Origin: Gammaproteobacteria bacterium
GTDB lineage: Bacteria; Pseudomonadota; Gammaproteobacteria; SZUA-229
NCBI GenBank assembly: GCA_013041745.1
Contig: JABDRN010000049.1
Span: forward strand, 1 to 64,000
Length of the DNA stretch: 64,000 nt
Direction of reading: 5' to 3'
In this document: positions 25,310 to 33,658 of the stretch, one piece after another
Numbering within the stretch: position 1 is the first letter of the stretch
Layout of the letters: each line of letters starts with the position of its first letter
The notes under the pieces: model-generated
What the model was told of the DNA's origin: nothing
The model's input: only the letters and a program-made list of their open reading frames with translations
The model's database searches: none
Position numbers and translations under genes: made by a program

Positions 25310-26103
25310 GGGATATCGAATAAAGCTCTTGCATTGGACGTTGTTTGCAAAGCGATAGTTTCAGCTGGCTGTTTTCTTAATCCAGAAATAACGTCGAGAG
25401 TATTCAGCAGGTAGGCTGGCTCATTTCTTTTCTGCTGGTTTATCTTATCCGGCTGGTCCGGGGCATCTGTTTCAAGCAGTAAAGAAGTCAAGGGTATCTC
25501 TTTAGCGACCCTCCTGATCTTGCTGGCATTATCATAACTCACGCTTCCGCCCAGGCTGATATAAAAGTTCAGATCGATAAGTTGCCTGGCCTGTTCCAGG
25601 CTGCCAGAGTAGCTATGGATCATCCCTCTCAGGGAGTTATTTTTTTTTATTAGCTGTATGACGGTTTCTGTTGCTCTGACCGAATGGATTACGACCGGTA
25701 GTCGAGCATCGGCCGCAATACCTAGCTGCGTTTCAAAGAAATACAGTTGCGTCTTTTTATCAGCTTGTCGAGGACGAAAGTCGAGACCACATTCACCGAC
25801 AGCTATCGGCCTGTTGATATCGATGTAATCTATGAGCGCTTCGATATCTGGTCTGTTCTTTTCGCAAACCCAGTAAGGATGCAGGCCATAACATGGATGT
25901 AAACGAGGTTGGCCAGGCGGTTGTTCCCCAGTGTCTGCTGAGCACAGGTCTTTGATTCTGTCCCAGTGAATTCTCTCTGTGCCGGGAATAATGATGTCGC
26001 TGATATCGTTTGCGTATGCTCGCTGCATGACTTCTGCCCTGTCGTTATCAAACGCCTCGAAGTCCAGGTGGCAATGTGTGTCAATCAATGGCGGGGCAGA
26101 CAT
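25306..26103 (-). CDS. TatD-family metal-dependent hydrolase
   Basis: A 265-aa TIM-barrel deoxyribonuclease of the TatD family. The metal ligands are conserved: DTHCHLDF (residues 8-15), GECGLDF, HSVRA, MIHSYSG and LETDAPD. Such enzymes degrade DNA ends or act in DNA quality control; the specific substrate is not visible. The start ATG at 26103 gives the family-typical MSAPPLIDTHCH; an upstream ATG at 26139 would add 12 non-homologous residues. Upstream lie the tandem repeats at 26172. Confidence 0.9.
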   Translation of the reverse strand: MSAPPLIDTHCHLDFEAFDNDRAEVMQRAYANDISDIIIPGTERIHWDRIKDLCSADTGEQPPGQPRLHPCYGLHPYWVCEKNRPDIEALIDYIDINRPIAVGECGLDFRPRQADKKTQLYFFETQLGIAADARLPVVIHSVRATETVIQLIKKNNSLRGMIHSYSGSLEQARQLIDLNFYISLGGSVSYDNASKIRRVAKEIPLTSLLLETDAPDQPDKINQQKRNEPAYLLNTLDVISGLRKQPAETIALQTTSNARALFDIP

Positions 26104-26171
26104 GGGTATTAGTCTATACCGTAAATGAAAATGGTGCACGCGAGCGTGTCTAATACTTCATGGGTGCGCCG

Positions 26172-26324
26172 CACCACCATCCCTGGCTCCTTGAGACATA
26201 CCTTCCATCCGTGGACATTCGTCTCACCACCATCCCTGGCTCCTTGAGACATACCGTCCATCCATGGACATTCGTCTCACCGCCCTCCCTGGCTCCTTGA
26301 GACATACCGTCCATCCATGGACAT
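26172..26324. repeat. Three-copy 53-bp tandem repeat
   Basis: Two complete copies (26172-26224, 26225-26277) and one truncated copy (26278-26324) repeat with an exact 53-bp period, seen from CCCTGGCTCC at 26181, 26234 and 26287. Each unit contains nested inverted repeats: outer GAGAC/GTCTC (the outer right arm is lacking in the last copy) and inner GTCCAT-CC-ATGGAC (wobble pairing in copy 1). The copies are contiguous with no spacers. They sit between the TatD-type gene and the phosphoribulokinase terminator. Confidence 0.92.
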
Positions 26325-26327
26325 AAA

Positions 26328-26351
26328 AAAGGCCGGTAAAGACCGGCCTTT
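26328..26351 (-). terminator. Phosphoribulokinase terminator
   Basis: AAAGGCCGGT (26328-26337) pairs with ACCGGCCTTT (26342-26351) with a 4-nt loop. On the minus strand it is followed by a T run (26329-26324), 22 bp past the phosphoribulokinase stop at 26374. Confidence 0.9.
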
Positions 26352-26373
26352 AATATAGAGTCAAAAAAACTGA

Positions 26374-27240
26374 TTATTTTTTAGACTTTTCGATCATCTG
26401 GTGGATGATAGGTGTAAGTATGAGTTCCATAGCAAAGCCCATCTTGCCGCCAGGTACCACGATGGTGTTACGGCGTGACATGAATGAGTGAGGAATCATA
26501 TCCAGCAGGTCAGGGAACTTGATATTGAATTTTTCTGGTTCCTTGAAACGGATCACGATAAAGCTCTCGTCAGGTGTCGGGATATCACGCGCGATAAAAG
26601 GATTCGAGGTATCTACAGTAGCGATTCGCTGGAAGTTGATGTCGGTGCGTGAGAACTGTGGGGTGATATATTTTACATAGTCATGCATGCGACGCAGGAT
26701 GGTATCAACGATCACTTCTTCAGTATAGCCGCGCTCGGCATTATCACGGTGAATCTTCTGGATCCATTCGAGGTTGACACTTGGCACCACGCCGACCAGC
26801 AGGTCAACATGTTTGGCCACGTCAACTTCATCAGTTGCAACACCACCGTGCAGGCCTTCGTAGAACATGATGTCCGAACCAGACTTGATATCTTCCCATG
26901 GTGTGAACTGTCCTGGAGTTAAGCCCTCGTAAGGGGCTGCTTCTTCATCGCTGTGCAGGTATAGGCGTTTTTTACCGCCACCGGTCTCACCGTAGGTCTT
27001 GAACAGTTCTTCCAGTTTGTCGAAAAGATTGGCTTCGGCGCCGAAGTGACTGAAATTCTTGTCACCTTTCGCCATGGCCTCTTTCATCTCTGCACGATCA
27101 TAACGGTGAAAACTGTCACCCTCGATGATTACAGGTTCAATTTTTTCACGGATAAAGATTTGCTCGAAGGCATGTTTGACTGTTGAGGTGCCTGCTCCAG
27201 ATGAACCGGTAACAACAACAATGGGGTGTTTCTGAGACAT
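26374..27240 (-). CDS. prk: Phosphoribulokinase
   Basis: A 288-aa kinase that phosphorylates ribulose 5-phosphate to ribulose 1,5-bisphosphate, the CO2 acceptor in the Calvin cycle. The P-loop GSSGAGTSTV (residues 12-21), substrate residues DSFHRYDR, and EGLHGGV (Walker B region) are those of the proteobacterial class I enzyme; C-terminal FPDLLDMIPHSFMSRRN is also typical. A GGAG ribosome-binding site precedes the ATG. No RubisCO or other cbb gene is in the window, so autotrophy is suggested but unproven; PrkB paralogues also occur in heterotrophs. Confidence 0.95.
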   Translation of the reverse strand: MSQKHPIVVVTGSSGAGTSTVKHAFEQIFIREKIEPVIIEGDSFHRYDRAEMKEAMAKGDKNFSHFGAEANLFDKLEELFKTYGETGGGKKRLYLHSDEEAAPYEGLTPGQFTPWEDIKSGSDIMFYEGLHGGVATDEVDVAKHVDLLVGVVPSVNLEWIQKIHRDNAERGYTEEVIVDTILRRMHDYVKYITPQFSRTDINFQRIATVDTSNPFIARDIPTPDESFIVIRFKEPEKFNIKFPDLLDMIPHSFMSRRNTIVVPGGKMGFAMELILTPIIHQMIEKSKK

Positions 27241-27476
27241 GATTAATTCTCCAAATTACATAAATTCTGTGTGACAGGCAGTGGTATGACCAGGCGCTGC
27301 GCTGAAAAAAGTGCGCTATTGTACTCTTTTTCGGCTCATTATAGAAATGAGTGAAATCAATTAAAGGCTAAAAAACCATGATTTAGCAGAGAAGAATACT
27401 TTGAGTCGTATGCCTTAACTGCGAGATCAGAGATAAAGTTATTTAAAACAATGTGTTAACGACGGCCTGGTTGTCG

Positions 27477-28172
27477 CTACAGTTTTTCATAAATCAGGTC
27501 CCAGACGCCATGTCCTAGTCTGATGCCGCGACGTTCAAACTTGGTCTCACAACGTGCTCCCCGGGTTTTGGAGTAATTACCTTGGCCGGAAATATTGCGA
27601 AAACGGTCGCTATTATCCATTTCTTCCAGCATCTGCTCGGCATAATGCTGCCAGTCGGTAGCCATGTGAAAGAAGCCACCCGTTTTCAACTTTTGATTCA
27701 CCAGTTCGATAAATGCAGGTTTCATGATTCGGCGTTTATGGTGCCGTTTCTTATGCCAGGGATCAGGAAAAAACAGCTGTAGCTGTGTTATCGATGCATC
27801 GGCTATCTGTTGTTGCAGTACTTCCACAGCATCATGTCGTATCACTCTTATATTATGAACATCGCGAGTTTGGGCTTCATGGATCAGGTGGCCAACGCCG
27901 GGAGCATGGACTTCGATACCGATAAAGTTGTATTGCGGTTGGGTTATGGCCTGTTGTAGCAGCGATTCGCCATTGCCAAATCCGATCTCGAGTATGACTT
28001 CATTGTCATTGTCGAACAGGGTTTTAAAATCCAGCAATTGTTCGCAGTAATCGATTCCATAATCCTGCCAGTGGTTCTGCAGTGCACTCTGTTGTGCGGC
28101 AGTCAGCCGTCCCTGTCTCAGTACAAAGCTTTTTATTTCGCGATGCCGATTCTGCGAGTTTTCAGTGGACAC
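27477..28172 (-). CDS. trmB: tRNA (guanine46-N7)-methyltransferase
   Basis: A 231-aa SAM-dependent enzyme that makes m7G46 in the tRNA variable loop. Shows EIGFGNGES (SAM motif I), IGIEVHAPGVG, FPDPWHKKRHHKRR (the family signature) and TDWQHYAEQML near residues 175-185. It begins 21 bp after the thiG stop, giving the thiS-thiG-trmB order common in gammaproteobacteria. No separate promoter is evident. Confidence 0.97.
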   Translation of the reverse strand: MSTENSQNRHREIKSFVLRQGRLTAAQQSALQNHWQDYGIDYCEQLLDFKTLFDNDNEVILEIGFGNGESLLQQAITQPQYNFIGIEVHAPGVGHLIHEAQTRDVHNIRVIRHDAVEVLQQQIADASITQLQLFFPDPWHKKRHHKRRIMKPAFIELVNQKLKTGGFFHMATDWQHYAEQMLEEMDNSDRFRNISGQGNYSKTRGARCETKFERRGIRLGHGVWDLIYEKL

Positions 28173-28193
28173 AGTAAAGCCTGGGGTGTGACT

Positions 28194-28988
28194 CTAGAAG
28201 AAGGTTCCTTCGATAGGTGATGATGCAGAAGCGAAACGTTTCTTCGGCATACGTCCGGCAAGATAGGCCTCACGTCCGCCTTCGATCGCTTTTTTCATCG
28301 CTGAAGCCATCAATACCGGGTTTTGAGCAGCGGCTATCGCCGTGTTCATCAGGATGCCATCACAACCCAGTTCCATCGCTATTGCAGCATCGGATGCGGT
28401 ACCGACACCGGCATCGACGAGTATCGGTACCTCGGCATTTTCGATGATGGTCAGGATATTGTAGGGATTGCGTATACCGAGACCGGAGCCGATAGGCGCT
28501 GCCAAAGGCATCACGGCGACACAGCCGATCCTTTCCAGTTCTTTAGCGATCAAAGGGTCATCGTTGGTGTAAACCATGACATCGAAACCATCATCTACCA
28601 GGATCTGTGCCGCCTTCAGTGTCTGTATCGCATCTGGGAACAGGGTTTTTTCGTCACCCAGAACTTCCAGTTTGACAAGTTTGTGCCCATCGAGGAGTTC
28701 GCGTGCCAGTCTACAGGTCCGTACTGCGTCATCGACCGTGTAGCAGCCCGCGGTATTTGGCAACAGGGTATATCTATCGGAGGGTAAAATATCCAGTAGA
28801 TTTGGTTCATCAGGATTTTGTCCGATATTGGTCCTGCGTATCGCGATGGTGATGATTTCAGCACCGCTGGCCTCCAGTGCGAGTTGCGTTTCTTCATTGT
28901 CTTTGTACTTACCGGTGCCAACCAGTAAACGTGAATTATAGGTTTTGCCGGCGATCTCCAGCGGTTTGTTTGGGGGGGTGTCAGGCAT
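28194..28988 (-). CDS. thiG: Thiazole synthase
   Basis: A 264-aa TIM-barrel enzyme that forms the thiazole phosphate of thiamine from deoxyxylulose 5-phosphate, dehydroglycine and ThiS thiocarboxylate. Typical segments: LLVGTGKYK at the start, [69 protein letters not shown] and [19 protein letters not shown]. The start at 28988 fits the family; upstream codons are in the thiS-thiG spacer. With ThiO elsewhere in the window supplying dehydroglycine, the aerobic branch is present. Confidence 0.97.
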   Translation of the reverse strand: MPDTPPNKPLEIAGKTYNSRLLVGTGKYKDNEETQLALEASGAEIITIAIRRTNIGQNPDEPNLLDILPSDRYTLLPNTAGCYTVDDAVRTCRLARELLDGHKLVKLEVLGDEKTLFPDAIQTLKAAQILVDDGFDVMVYTNDDPLIAKELERIGCVAVMPLAAPIGSGLGIRNPYNILTIIENAEVPILVDAGVGTASDAAIAMELGCDGILMNTAIAAAQNPVLMASAMKKAIEGGREAYLAGRMPKKRFASASSPIEGTFF

Positions 28989-29121
28989 GGCGTTTTTTAC
29001 TTCTTGATTAATTGTGGCTTGATTAAATATGGTTTGATATGTCAGCAATGAACATCAGCAGGCGCCATTTTACTCGATTTTACCCGTCAGCGATGCACTA
29101 CTTGCTGCCCGGTCGAATAGA

Positions 29122-29328
29122 TTACTGGCCACCGCCGATGGCCTGTACGATCTCGACATTATCTTTTTCGTTGAGAGTATGATCTGAAAAGCTGCTTCGT
29201 GGAACGATTTGTTGATTGATCTCAACGGCAAGTCTTTTTTCAGATAGGTCCAGCTCTTCCAGGAGTTGCGACACGCTGATATTGTTCTTGACCTGTTTGT
29301 CACTGCCATTTAAAACGATTGTAATCAT
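29122..29328 (-). CDS. thiS: Sulfur carrier protein ThiS
   Basis: A 68-aa ubiquitin-like protein that carries sulfur as a C-terminal thiocarboxylate for thiazole synthesis. The family pattern is visible in VSQLLEELDLSEKRLAVEIN and VPRSSF. It ends IGGGQ rather than at the usual glycine pair, leaving one Gln after the glycines, which might need removal or be tolerated. It is the first gene of thiS-thiG-trmB. I looked for a TPP riboswitch in 29329-29506 and saw none. Confidence 0.93.
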   Translation of the reverse strand: MITIVLNGSDKQVKNNISVSQLLEELDLSEKRLAVEINQQIVPRSSFSDHTLNEKDNVEIVQAIGGGQ

Positions 29329-29506
29329 TGGATTTTTTCTCGAACGGTACTCTTTTTATGTCATTTAGACATAACAAAGGTGAAAATCAAAAATATTGTG
29401 CTATAAATTTATCAAATCATTTTATTAGTCTAAGTACACGTGGTTAGTCACTATCATTTTAATATATGCAAGGTTGCAGCGTGTAGAAATAATGTGGAAT
29501 AAGTTT

Positions 29507-30550
29507 ATGTCGAAGCGGTTGTATGTATTTATATTATGTTTCCTGAGTTTTAATGCTTTCGCAGTGGGTGATAACCCGTTCGCTAAAAATGATGTGCTGA
29601 CAGTGGGTAAAGATGTCGCCTGGAATATAGATAAAAAAGCAAAGCTGGCTACAAAAACAGCAGTGAACAAAGGTACCTACTATCACCTGAGATTTGATAA
29701 CAAGCAGCTAAAGCTGTCCATCACCAGTGATGCCGCTGGTAACAGGCCGAAAAGTTTTAATCAGCTGGAAGTAAAAGATGTCAGCATCGATGGCAAGCAG
29801 TCCTCATTATTCAAATGGTGTCTGGCTAACCAGGAGCGTCATAAGCGGTTCCTGCAACAGGGCCTGCAGGTTAAAAAAGGCGTCTGTGCCATTGACGGTA
29901 CCGCTGGCTCATTCATCATCAAGTTAAACAAAGACACACTGGTCGCTCTGCAGAAGGGCTCCAGACTGACCGTCATGCTCAAGCCATTTCGTACTCCGCT
30001 CGAGCTGAAATATGATATCAGTGACTTCAATGACATGTATGTGGCATTGAATGCCAGGCCGGCACCTGTTGTGGCGGCACCTGTTGCGGCAGTAGCTGTT
30101 CCAGCAGCAAAGGCGCCAGCAGCTGTGAAACCGAAGAAGAAATGCTGGGCGGGCGCACCACCTGCATATAAAAATATTAAATCAGTCGGCTATGACTGTG
30201 ATGATGCTTCGTCCAAGATGAAAGCTGAGAATGAAGTGGCAAGACTGGTCAACCAGGAAAAAGAAAAGCAGCGCAAGCTGGCGGCAGAGAAAGAGAAACA
30301 GCGCAAGCTGGCTGAAGAGCAGAAGCAGAAGGAGCTGGCTGCAAAGTTAAAAGAAGAAGAACGGCTACAGGCTGAAGCTGCGGCTATTGCTGCCAGCCAG
30401 GCGAAACAGGCACAGATCGATAGCGAGATAACACAGAAGATGGTAAGCGTCTGTGAAAAATACTGGAGCAAAGGCGAGCACCGCTGTTATTGTCAGAAAT
30501 ATATCGATCATGCACCGGCAAGCATTCAGGCGAGTTCAACCTGTAAATGA
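29507..30550 (+). CDS. Secreted coiled-coil protein of unknown function
   Basis: A 347-aa protein with signal peptide MSKRLYVFILCFLSFNAFAV. The mature N-terminal domain (about 20-185) contains two cysteines (FKWCLANQ, KKGVCAID). A Pro/Ala/Val linker (about 187-212) follows, then a charged coiled coil (about 235-300) with a duplicated EKEKQRKLA segment, and a small four-Cys tail (SVCEKYWSKGEHRCYCQKYI, ending SSTCK). No family recognised. The ATG at 29507 has GTGGA upstream; ATGs at 29492 and 29474 are also possible. It is monocistronic, with its own terminator at 30597. Confidence 0.72.
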   Translation: MSKRLYVFILCFLSFNAFAVGDNPFAKNDVLTVGKDVAWNIDKKAKLATKTAVNKGTYYHLRFDNKQLKLSITSDAAGNRPKSFNQLEVKDVSIDGKQSSLFKWCLANQERHKRFLQQGLQVKKGVCAIDGTAGSFIIKLNKDTLVALQKGSRLTVMLKPFRTPLELKYDISDFNDMYVALNARPAPVVAAPVAAVAVPAAKAPAAVKPKKKCWAGAPPAYKNIKSVGYDCDDASSKMKAENEVARLVNQEKEKQRKLAAEKEKQRKLAEEQKQKELAAKLKEEERLQAEAAAIAASQAKQAQIDSEITQKMVSVCEKYWSKGEHRCYCQKYIDHAPASIQASSTCK

Positions 30551-30596
30551 TGTTCAGATGAATTAGGTTTAACCTGCAGGTTTATTTCTGTAATAT

Positions 30597-30621
30597 AAAG
30601 CAACGTCCTTACGTTGCTTTT
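30597..30621 (+). terminator. Terminator after coiled-coil secreted protein gene
   Basis: AAAGCAACG (30597-30605) pairs with CGTTGCTTT (30612-30620), continuing into a T run to 30623. It ends just 8 bp before the ATG of the mscS-type gene, so that gene's ribosome-binding site is in or next to the hairpin's 3' arm. Confidence 0.85.
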
Positions 30622-30628
30622 TTATGCC

Positions 30629-32359
30629 ATGAATAAAATTATAAAATCTGGTTATTTCCTCGTTCTTATTTATCTCCTGTTATCGGGAGTCGCATTTGGG
30701 GCTGATGAAGAACTAGCAGATGAAGAGGAACCGTCAGAGTCAGTAACAGAAGAACAGGTAATTGCACCGACACTCAAAGAACTGCCACCGGCGCCAACAA
30801 TAAAAGATGTGGCAGAAAAGCAGCAGGCGGAAGAAGCCACTCTTAAGAAACTGATCGATGCACCGGTCGCTGGGCCTTATGATGAACACAACCGGTCTAC
30901 ACCGCGTTCCAGCCTGATAGCGTTAGCACTCGCTGTCAAAGATAAAGATTATGAGCGCGCCGTCAATTATCTCGATCTAAGAAATCTGCCTTTCTCCCTT
31001 GAAGAAGAATTGAACGGTCAGGACCTGGTGAGGAAACTGGTCATCGTGGCGAATCGGGCGATGTCGATCGATTTTGAGGATTTGAGTGATGATCCACTGG
31101 GGCACCTGGATGATAGCCTGCCGAAATACCGTGATCGAGTCACCACCGTGAAGACGAAAGAAGGCCCGGTCGATATCCTGATGCAGCGCGTGCCACGCGG
31201 TGATGGTGTCTTCGTGTGGAAGATTTCCAATGCTACCGTCGCTATCATTCCGAGACTGGATGATGAATTCGGTTACGGCATTATTGGTAATCGCTTGTCA
31301 GAGATTTTCCCGCATTATGTTGTTTTCGGATTTGAAGTCTGGCAGATCGTGATGATGATTGGCCTGTTGGTCGTCGGATATGCCATCGCTTACCTCATCA
31401 CCTTTATCATCGTGAAGATTCTCCAGATCAACGAGCGCTTCAACAAAGAGAGGTTGCAGAAGTTTGTTGTTGGTCCGCTGCGGTTTCTTATAATGGTAAT
31501 ATTTTTCCGCGCTACCTTTGACATGATTGCGCCCTCACTGGTCGCACGTGCATTATTTGAAGCACAAACTTTTCTCTTAATCGCCATTGTCTGGGTAATG
31601 CTTGGTGTCGTCGATGTGGTCATCGCCCGCTTCGCAGACCGTATGATGAAAAATGGTCAGCATGATGCCGTCGTATTGTTAAGGCCAGCTGCAACCGGAA
31701 TAAAGCTCATTATCATTATGATAGCGATCGTGTCCTGGATGGATAATTTAGGTTACGAAGTGACGACTATACTGGCGGGTCTGGGTGTCGGTGGCGTGGC
31801 GGTTGCCCTGGCAGCGCAGAAATCCCTGGAGAACCTGATCGGCTCAATCACTATTTATGCTTCCCAACCAGTACATGTAGGTGACTTCTGTAAATTTGGA
31901 GAAACGCTAGGCACCGTCCAAGAGATCGGTTTGCGTGCGACCCAGCTGCGTACTCTGGGTCGTACCGTCGTGCATGTGCCGAATGCGTTATTTGCTGCAG
32001 GTGCGATTGAGAATTTGACCCAACGAGATAAGATCCTGTATCGCACACGTCTGCGGCTCTCATATAAAGATACGCCTGAGCAGGTCAGGCAGGTGTTGGC
32101 AAAGATCCGGGAGTTAATCGAACAGCATGAATATATCGATGAAGAGAGTTCACGAGTCCGCTTTATAGAATTTGGTGAGTACGCGCAGGAACTGGAACTG
32201 TTTGTTTATATCAAAACCATGGATTTTGCCGAATATCTTGAACAGGTTGAGGATGTCAATCTAAAGATAAGTGATGTTATTGAATCTGCTGGAGCTCACT
32301 TGACGGTGCCGGTGAAAAATATCAACTTAAAACAACCCTCCGAATTGCCCGCTACATAA
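30629..32359 (+). CDS. MscS-family mechanosensitive channel
   Basis: A 576-aa inner-membrane channel. N-terminal signal sequence (KSGYFLVLIYLLLSGVAFGA), an acidic periplasmic region to about residue 230, several membrane helices (about 240-375), then the pore-lining helix GLGVGGVAVALAAQKSLENL (about 383-402), and the MscS beta and alpha/beta cytoplasmic domains (VGDFCKFGETLGTVQEIGLR). The long N-terminal part makes it a larger MscS homologue, not E. coli-type MscS (286 aa). The start is ATG at 30629, right after the terminator of the previous gene. It is followed directly by thiO. Confidence 0.9.
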   Translation: MNKIIKSGYFLVLIYLLLSGVAFGADEELADEEEPSESVTEEQVIAPTLKELPPAPTIKDVAEKQQAEEATLKKLIDAPVAGPYDEHNRSTPRSSLIALALAVKDKDYERAVNYLDLRNLPFSLEEELNGQDLVRKLVIVANRAMSIDFEDLSDDPLGHLDDSLPKYRDRVTTVKTKEGPVDILMQRVPRGDGVFVWKISNATVAIIPRLDDEFGYGIIGNRLSEIFPHYVVFGFEVWQIVMMIGLLVVGYAIAYLITFIIVKILQINERFNKERLQKFVVGPLRFLIMVIFFRATFDMIAPSLVARALFEAQTFLLIAIVWVMLGVVDVVIARFADRMMKNGQHDAVVLLRPAATGIKLIIIMIAIVSWMDNLGYEVTTILAGLGVGGVAVALAAQKSLENLIGSITIYASQPVHVGDFCKFGETLGTVQEIGLRATQLRTLGRTVVHVPNALFAAGAIENLTQRDKILYRTRLRLSYKDTPEQVRQVLAKIRELIEQHEYIDEESSRVRFIEFGEYAQELELFVYIKTMDFAEYLEQVEDVNLKISDVIESAGAHLTVPVKNINLKQPSELPAT

Positions 32360-32377
32360 TTGAGAAAACCGAAACAG

Positions 32378-33466
32378 ATGTCAGATTGTATTATTGTTGG
32401 CGGCGGCGTCATAGGATTATTGACCGCACGCCAGTTATTCTTGGAAGGAGTGGATGTCCTGCTTCTGGAGAAAGGTCCGCTCGGTGGTGAGTCATCCTGG
32501 GCAGGTGGCGGCATCGTCTCACCGCTCTACCCATGGCGATATGATGATGCCGTCAATGTACTGGCAGAGCGCAGTAAGAAAATTTACCCTGAACTGACAA
32601 AAGCGCTACTTGAAGAAACCGGGCAAGACTGCGAGTTTATAAACTCGGGTCTGTTTACTGTTATTGATCATGGCCAGGATGAGATACTCGCCTGGGCCGA
32701 CAACTGGTCGCTTGCAGCCAGCTATATCGACGATATTAAAACTATTCACGACATCGAAAGTGCCGTCGGTGATGTGGTAGATAAGGGGATCTGGATGCCT
32801 GATATCATGCAGATAAGAAACCCGAAACTGGTTAAAGCGCTGAAAGCCTCATTTGATCATCTATCGATTCCGTACCGGCAGCAGTCTCCCGTTGAAGAGA
32901 TAATCGTAGAAAATAATAAAGTCACGGGTGTGCGTACTCGGCAGCAGACATACCTGGCAGATAAGGTGGTCATAGCCAGCGGCGCATGGAGTGCGCAATT
33001 TAGTGCGACTGAATCATGCGTCGATGTGCTGCCCGTTAAAGGCCAGATGATTATGTACAAGGGAGAGCCTGACCTGGTGAAACGCATCGTGCTGTCCGAA
33101 GGACATTATGTTATCCCGCGTAAAGATGGGCGCATATTGGCGGGCAGTACGCTGGAAAAGATCGGTTTTGATAAGTCGGTCTCGACCGACGCACTGGATG
33201 AATTACATGAAGCAGCGGTAGAACTGGTGCCGCTGCTGAATGATCTGCCTGTGGAGAGGCAGTGGGCCGGACTCAGGCCGGGTACCGAAAAGGGTATACC
33301 TTATATATGTCAGCATGATGATGTAGAAGGTTTGTATGTGCATGCAGGCCATTTCAGAAATGGTATCGTGCTCGGCGCAGCATCGGCGGAGCTTATGGCC
33401 GATATAGTGACAGGTCGTGAAACCAGATGTGATGTGACGCCTTACACTATGCGGGCCGCACATTAA
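32378..33466 (+). CDS. thiO: Glycine oxidase ThiO
   Basis: A 362-aa FAD enzyme that oxidises glycine to iminoglycine (dehydroglycine) for thiazole synthesis under aerobic conditions. It shows the FAD-binding IIVGGGVIGLLTARQL, GGESSWAGGGIVSPLYPW (typical of ThiO), VVIASGAWSA, LPVKGQMI and YVIPRKDGRILAGST, and WAGLRPGTEKGIPYI near the C-terminus. The start ATG at 32378 matches the family; an in-frame TTG at 32360, directly after the mscS stop, would add six residues. Coupled transcription with mscS is likely. The genes it serves, thiS and thiG, are 3 kb away on the other strand. Confidence 0.92.
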   Translation: MSDCIIVGGGVIGLLTARQLFLEGVDVLLLEKGPLGGESSWAGGGIVSPLYPWRYDDAVNVLAERSKKIYPELTKALLEETGQDCEFINSGLFTVIDHGQDEILAWADNWSLAASYIDDIKTIHDIESAVGDVVDKGIWMPDIMQIRNPKLVKALKASFDHLSIPYRQQSPVEEIIVENNKVTGVRTRQQTYLADKVVIASGAWSAQFSATESCVDVLPVKGQMIMYKGEPDLVKRIVLSEGHYVIPRKDGRILAGSTLEKIGFDKSVSTDALDELHEAAVELVPLLNDLPVERQWAGLRPGTEKGIPYICQHDDVEGLYVHAGHFRNGIVLGAASAELMADIVTGRETRCDVTPYTMRAAH

Positions 33467-33472
33467 TTGATC

Positions 33473-33517
33473 GGGGTCAGAGGCAGGCTTGTCTTTTTGT
33501 TTACCGTCTCTGACCCC
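33473..33517. repeat. GGGGTCAGAG inverted repeat after thiO
   Basis: GGGGTCAGAG (33473-33482) is perfectly inverted as CTCTGACCCC (33508-33517). The GGGGTCAGA core is like repeats associated with REP-type elements and IS200-like transposases in gammaproteobacteria. No transposase is near. It may act as the thiO terminator; the tRNA gene begins 12 bp later. Confidence 0.7.
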
Positions 33518-33528
33518 TTGTTTTTCTT

Positions 33529-33604
33529 GCCGGAATAGCTCAGTCGGTAGAGCAGCTCATTCGTAATGAGAAGGTCGGAGGTTCGATTCCTCTTTCCGGC
33601 ACCA
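33529..33604 (+). tRNA. tRNA-Thr (anticodon CGT)
   Basis: A 76-nt cloverleaf with encoded CCA. Acceptor GCCGGAA pairs with TTCCGGC, discriminator A at 33601; D arm GCTC...GAGC; anticodon loop TTCGTAA with CGT anticodon reading ACG; T arm GGAGGTTCGATTCCTC. It closely follows the layout of E. coli thrW. It stands alone between thiO and ppa. Confidence 0.96.
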
Positions 33605-33658
33605 TATTTATCTAAAAGATCAGCTAGCCTTTATAAGACTCTGATTATTATCGGTTAT

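Noticed and set aside
26172-26324. CRISPR array
   Set aside because: Repeats are contiguous at 53 bp with no unique spacers and there are no cas genes in the window.
29329-29506. TPP riboswitch before thiS
   Set aside because: I searched for the conserved CTGAGA and ACC-GA type blocks on both strands and saw none.
33473-33604. An integrated mobile element at the tRNA-Thr gene
   Set aside because: No integrase, no duplicated tRNA 3' end and normal genes on both sides; only a short inverted repeat is present.
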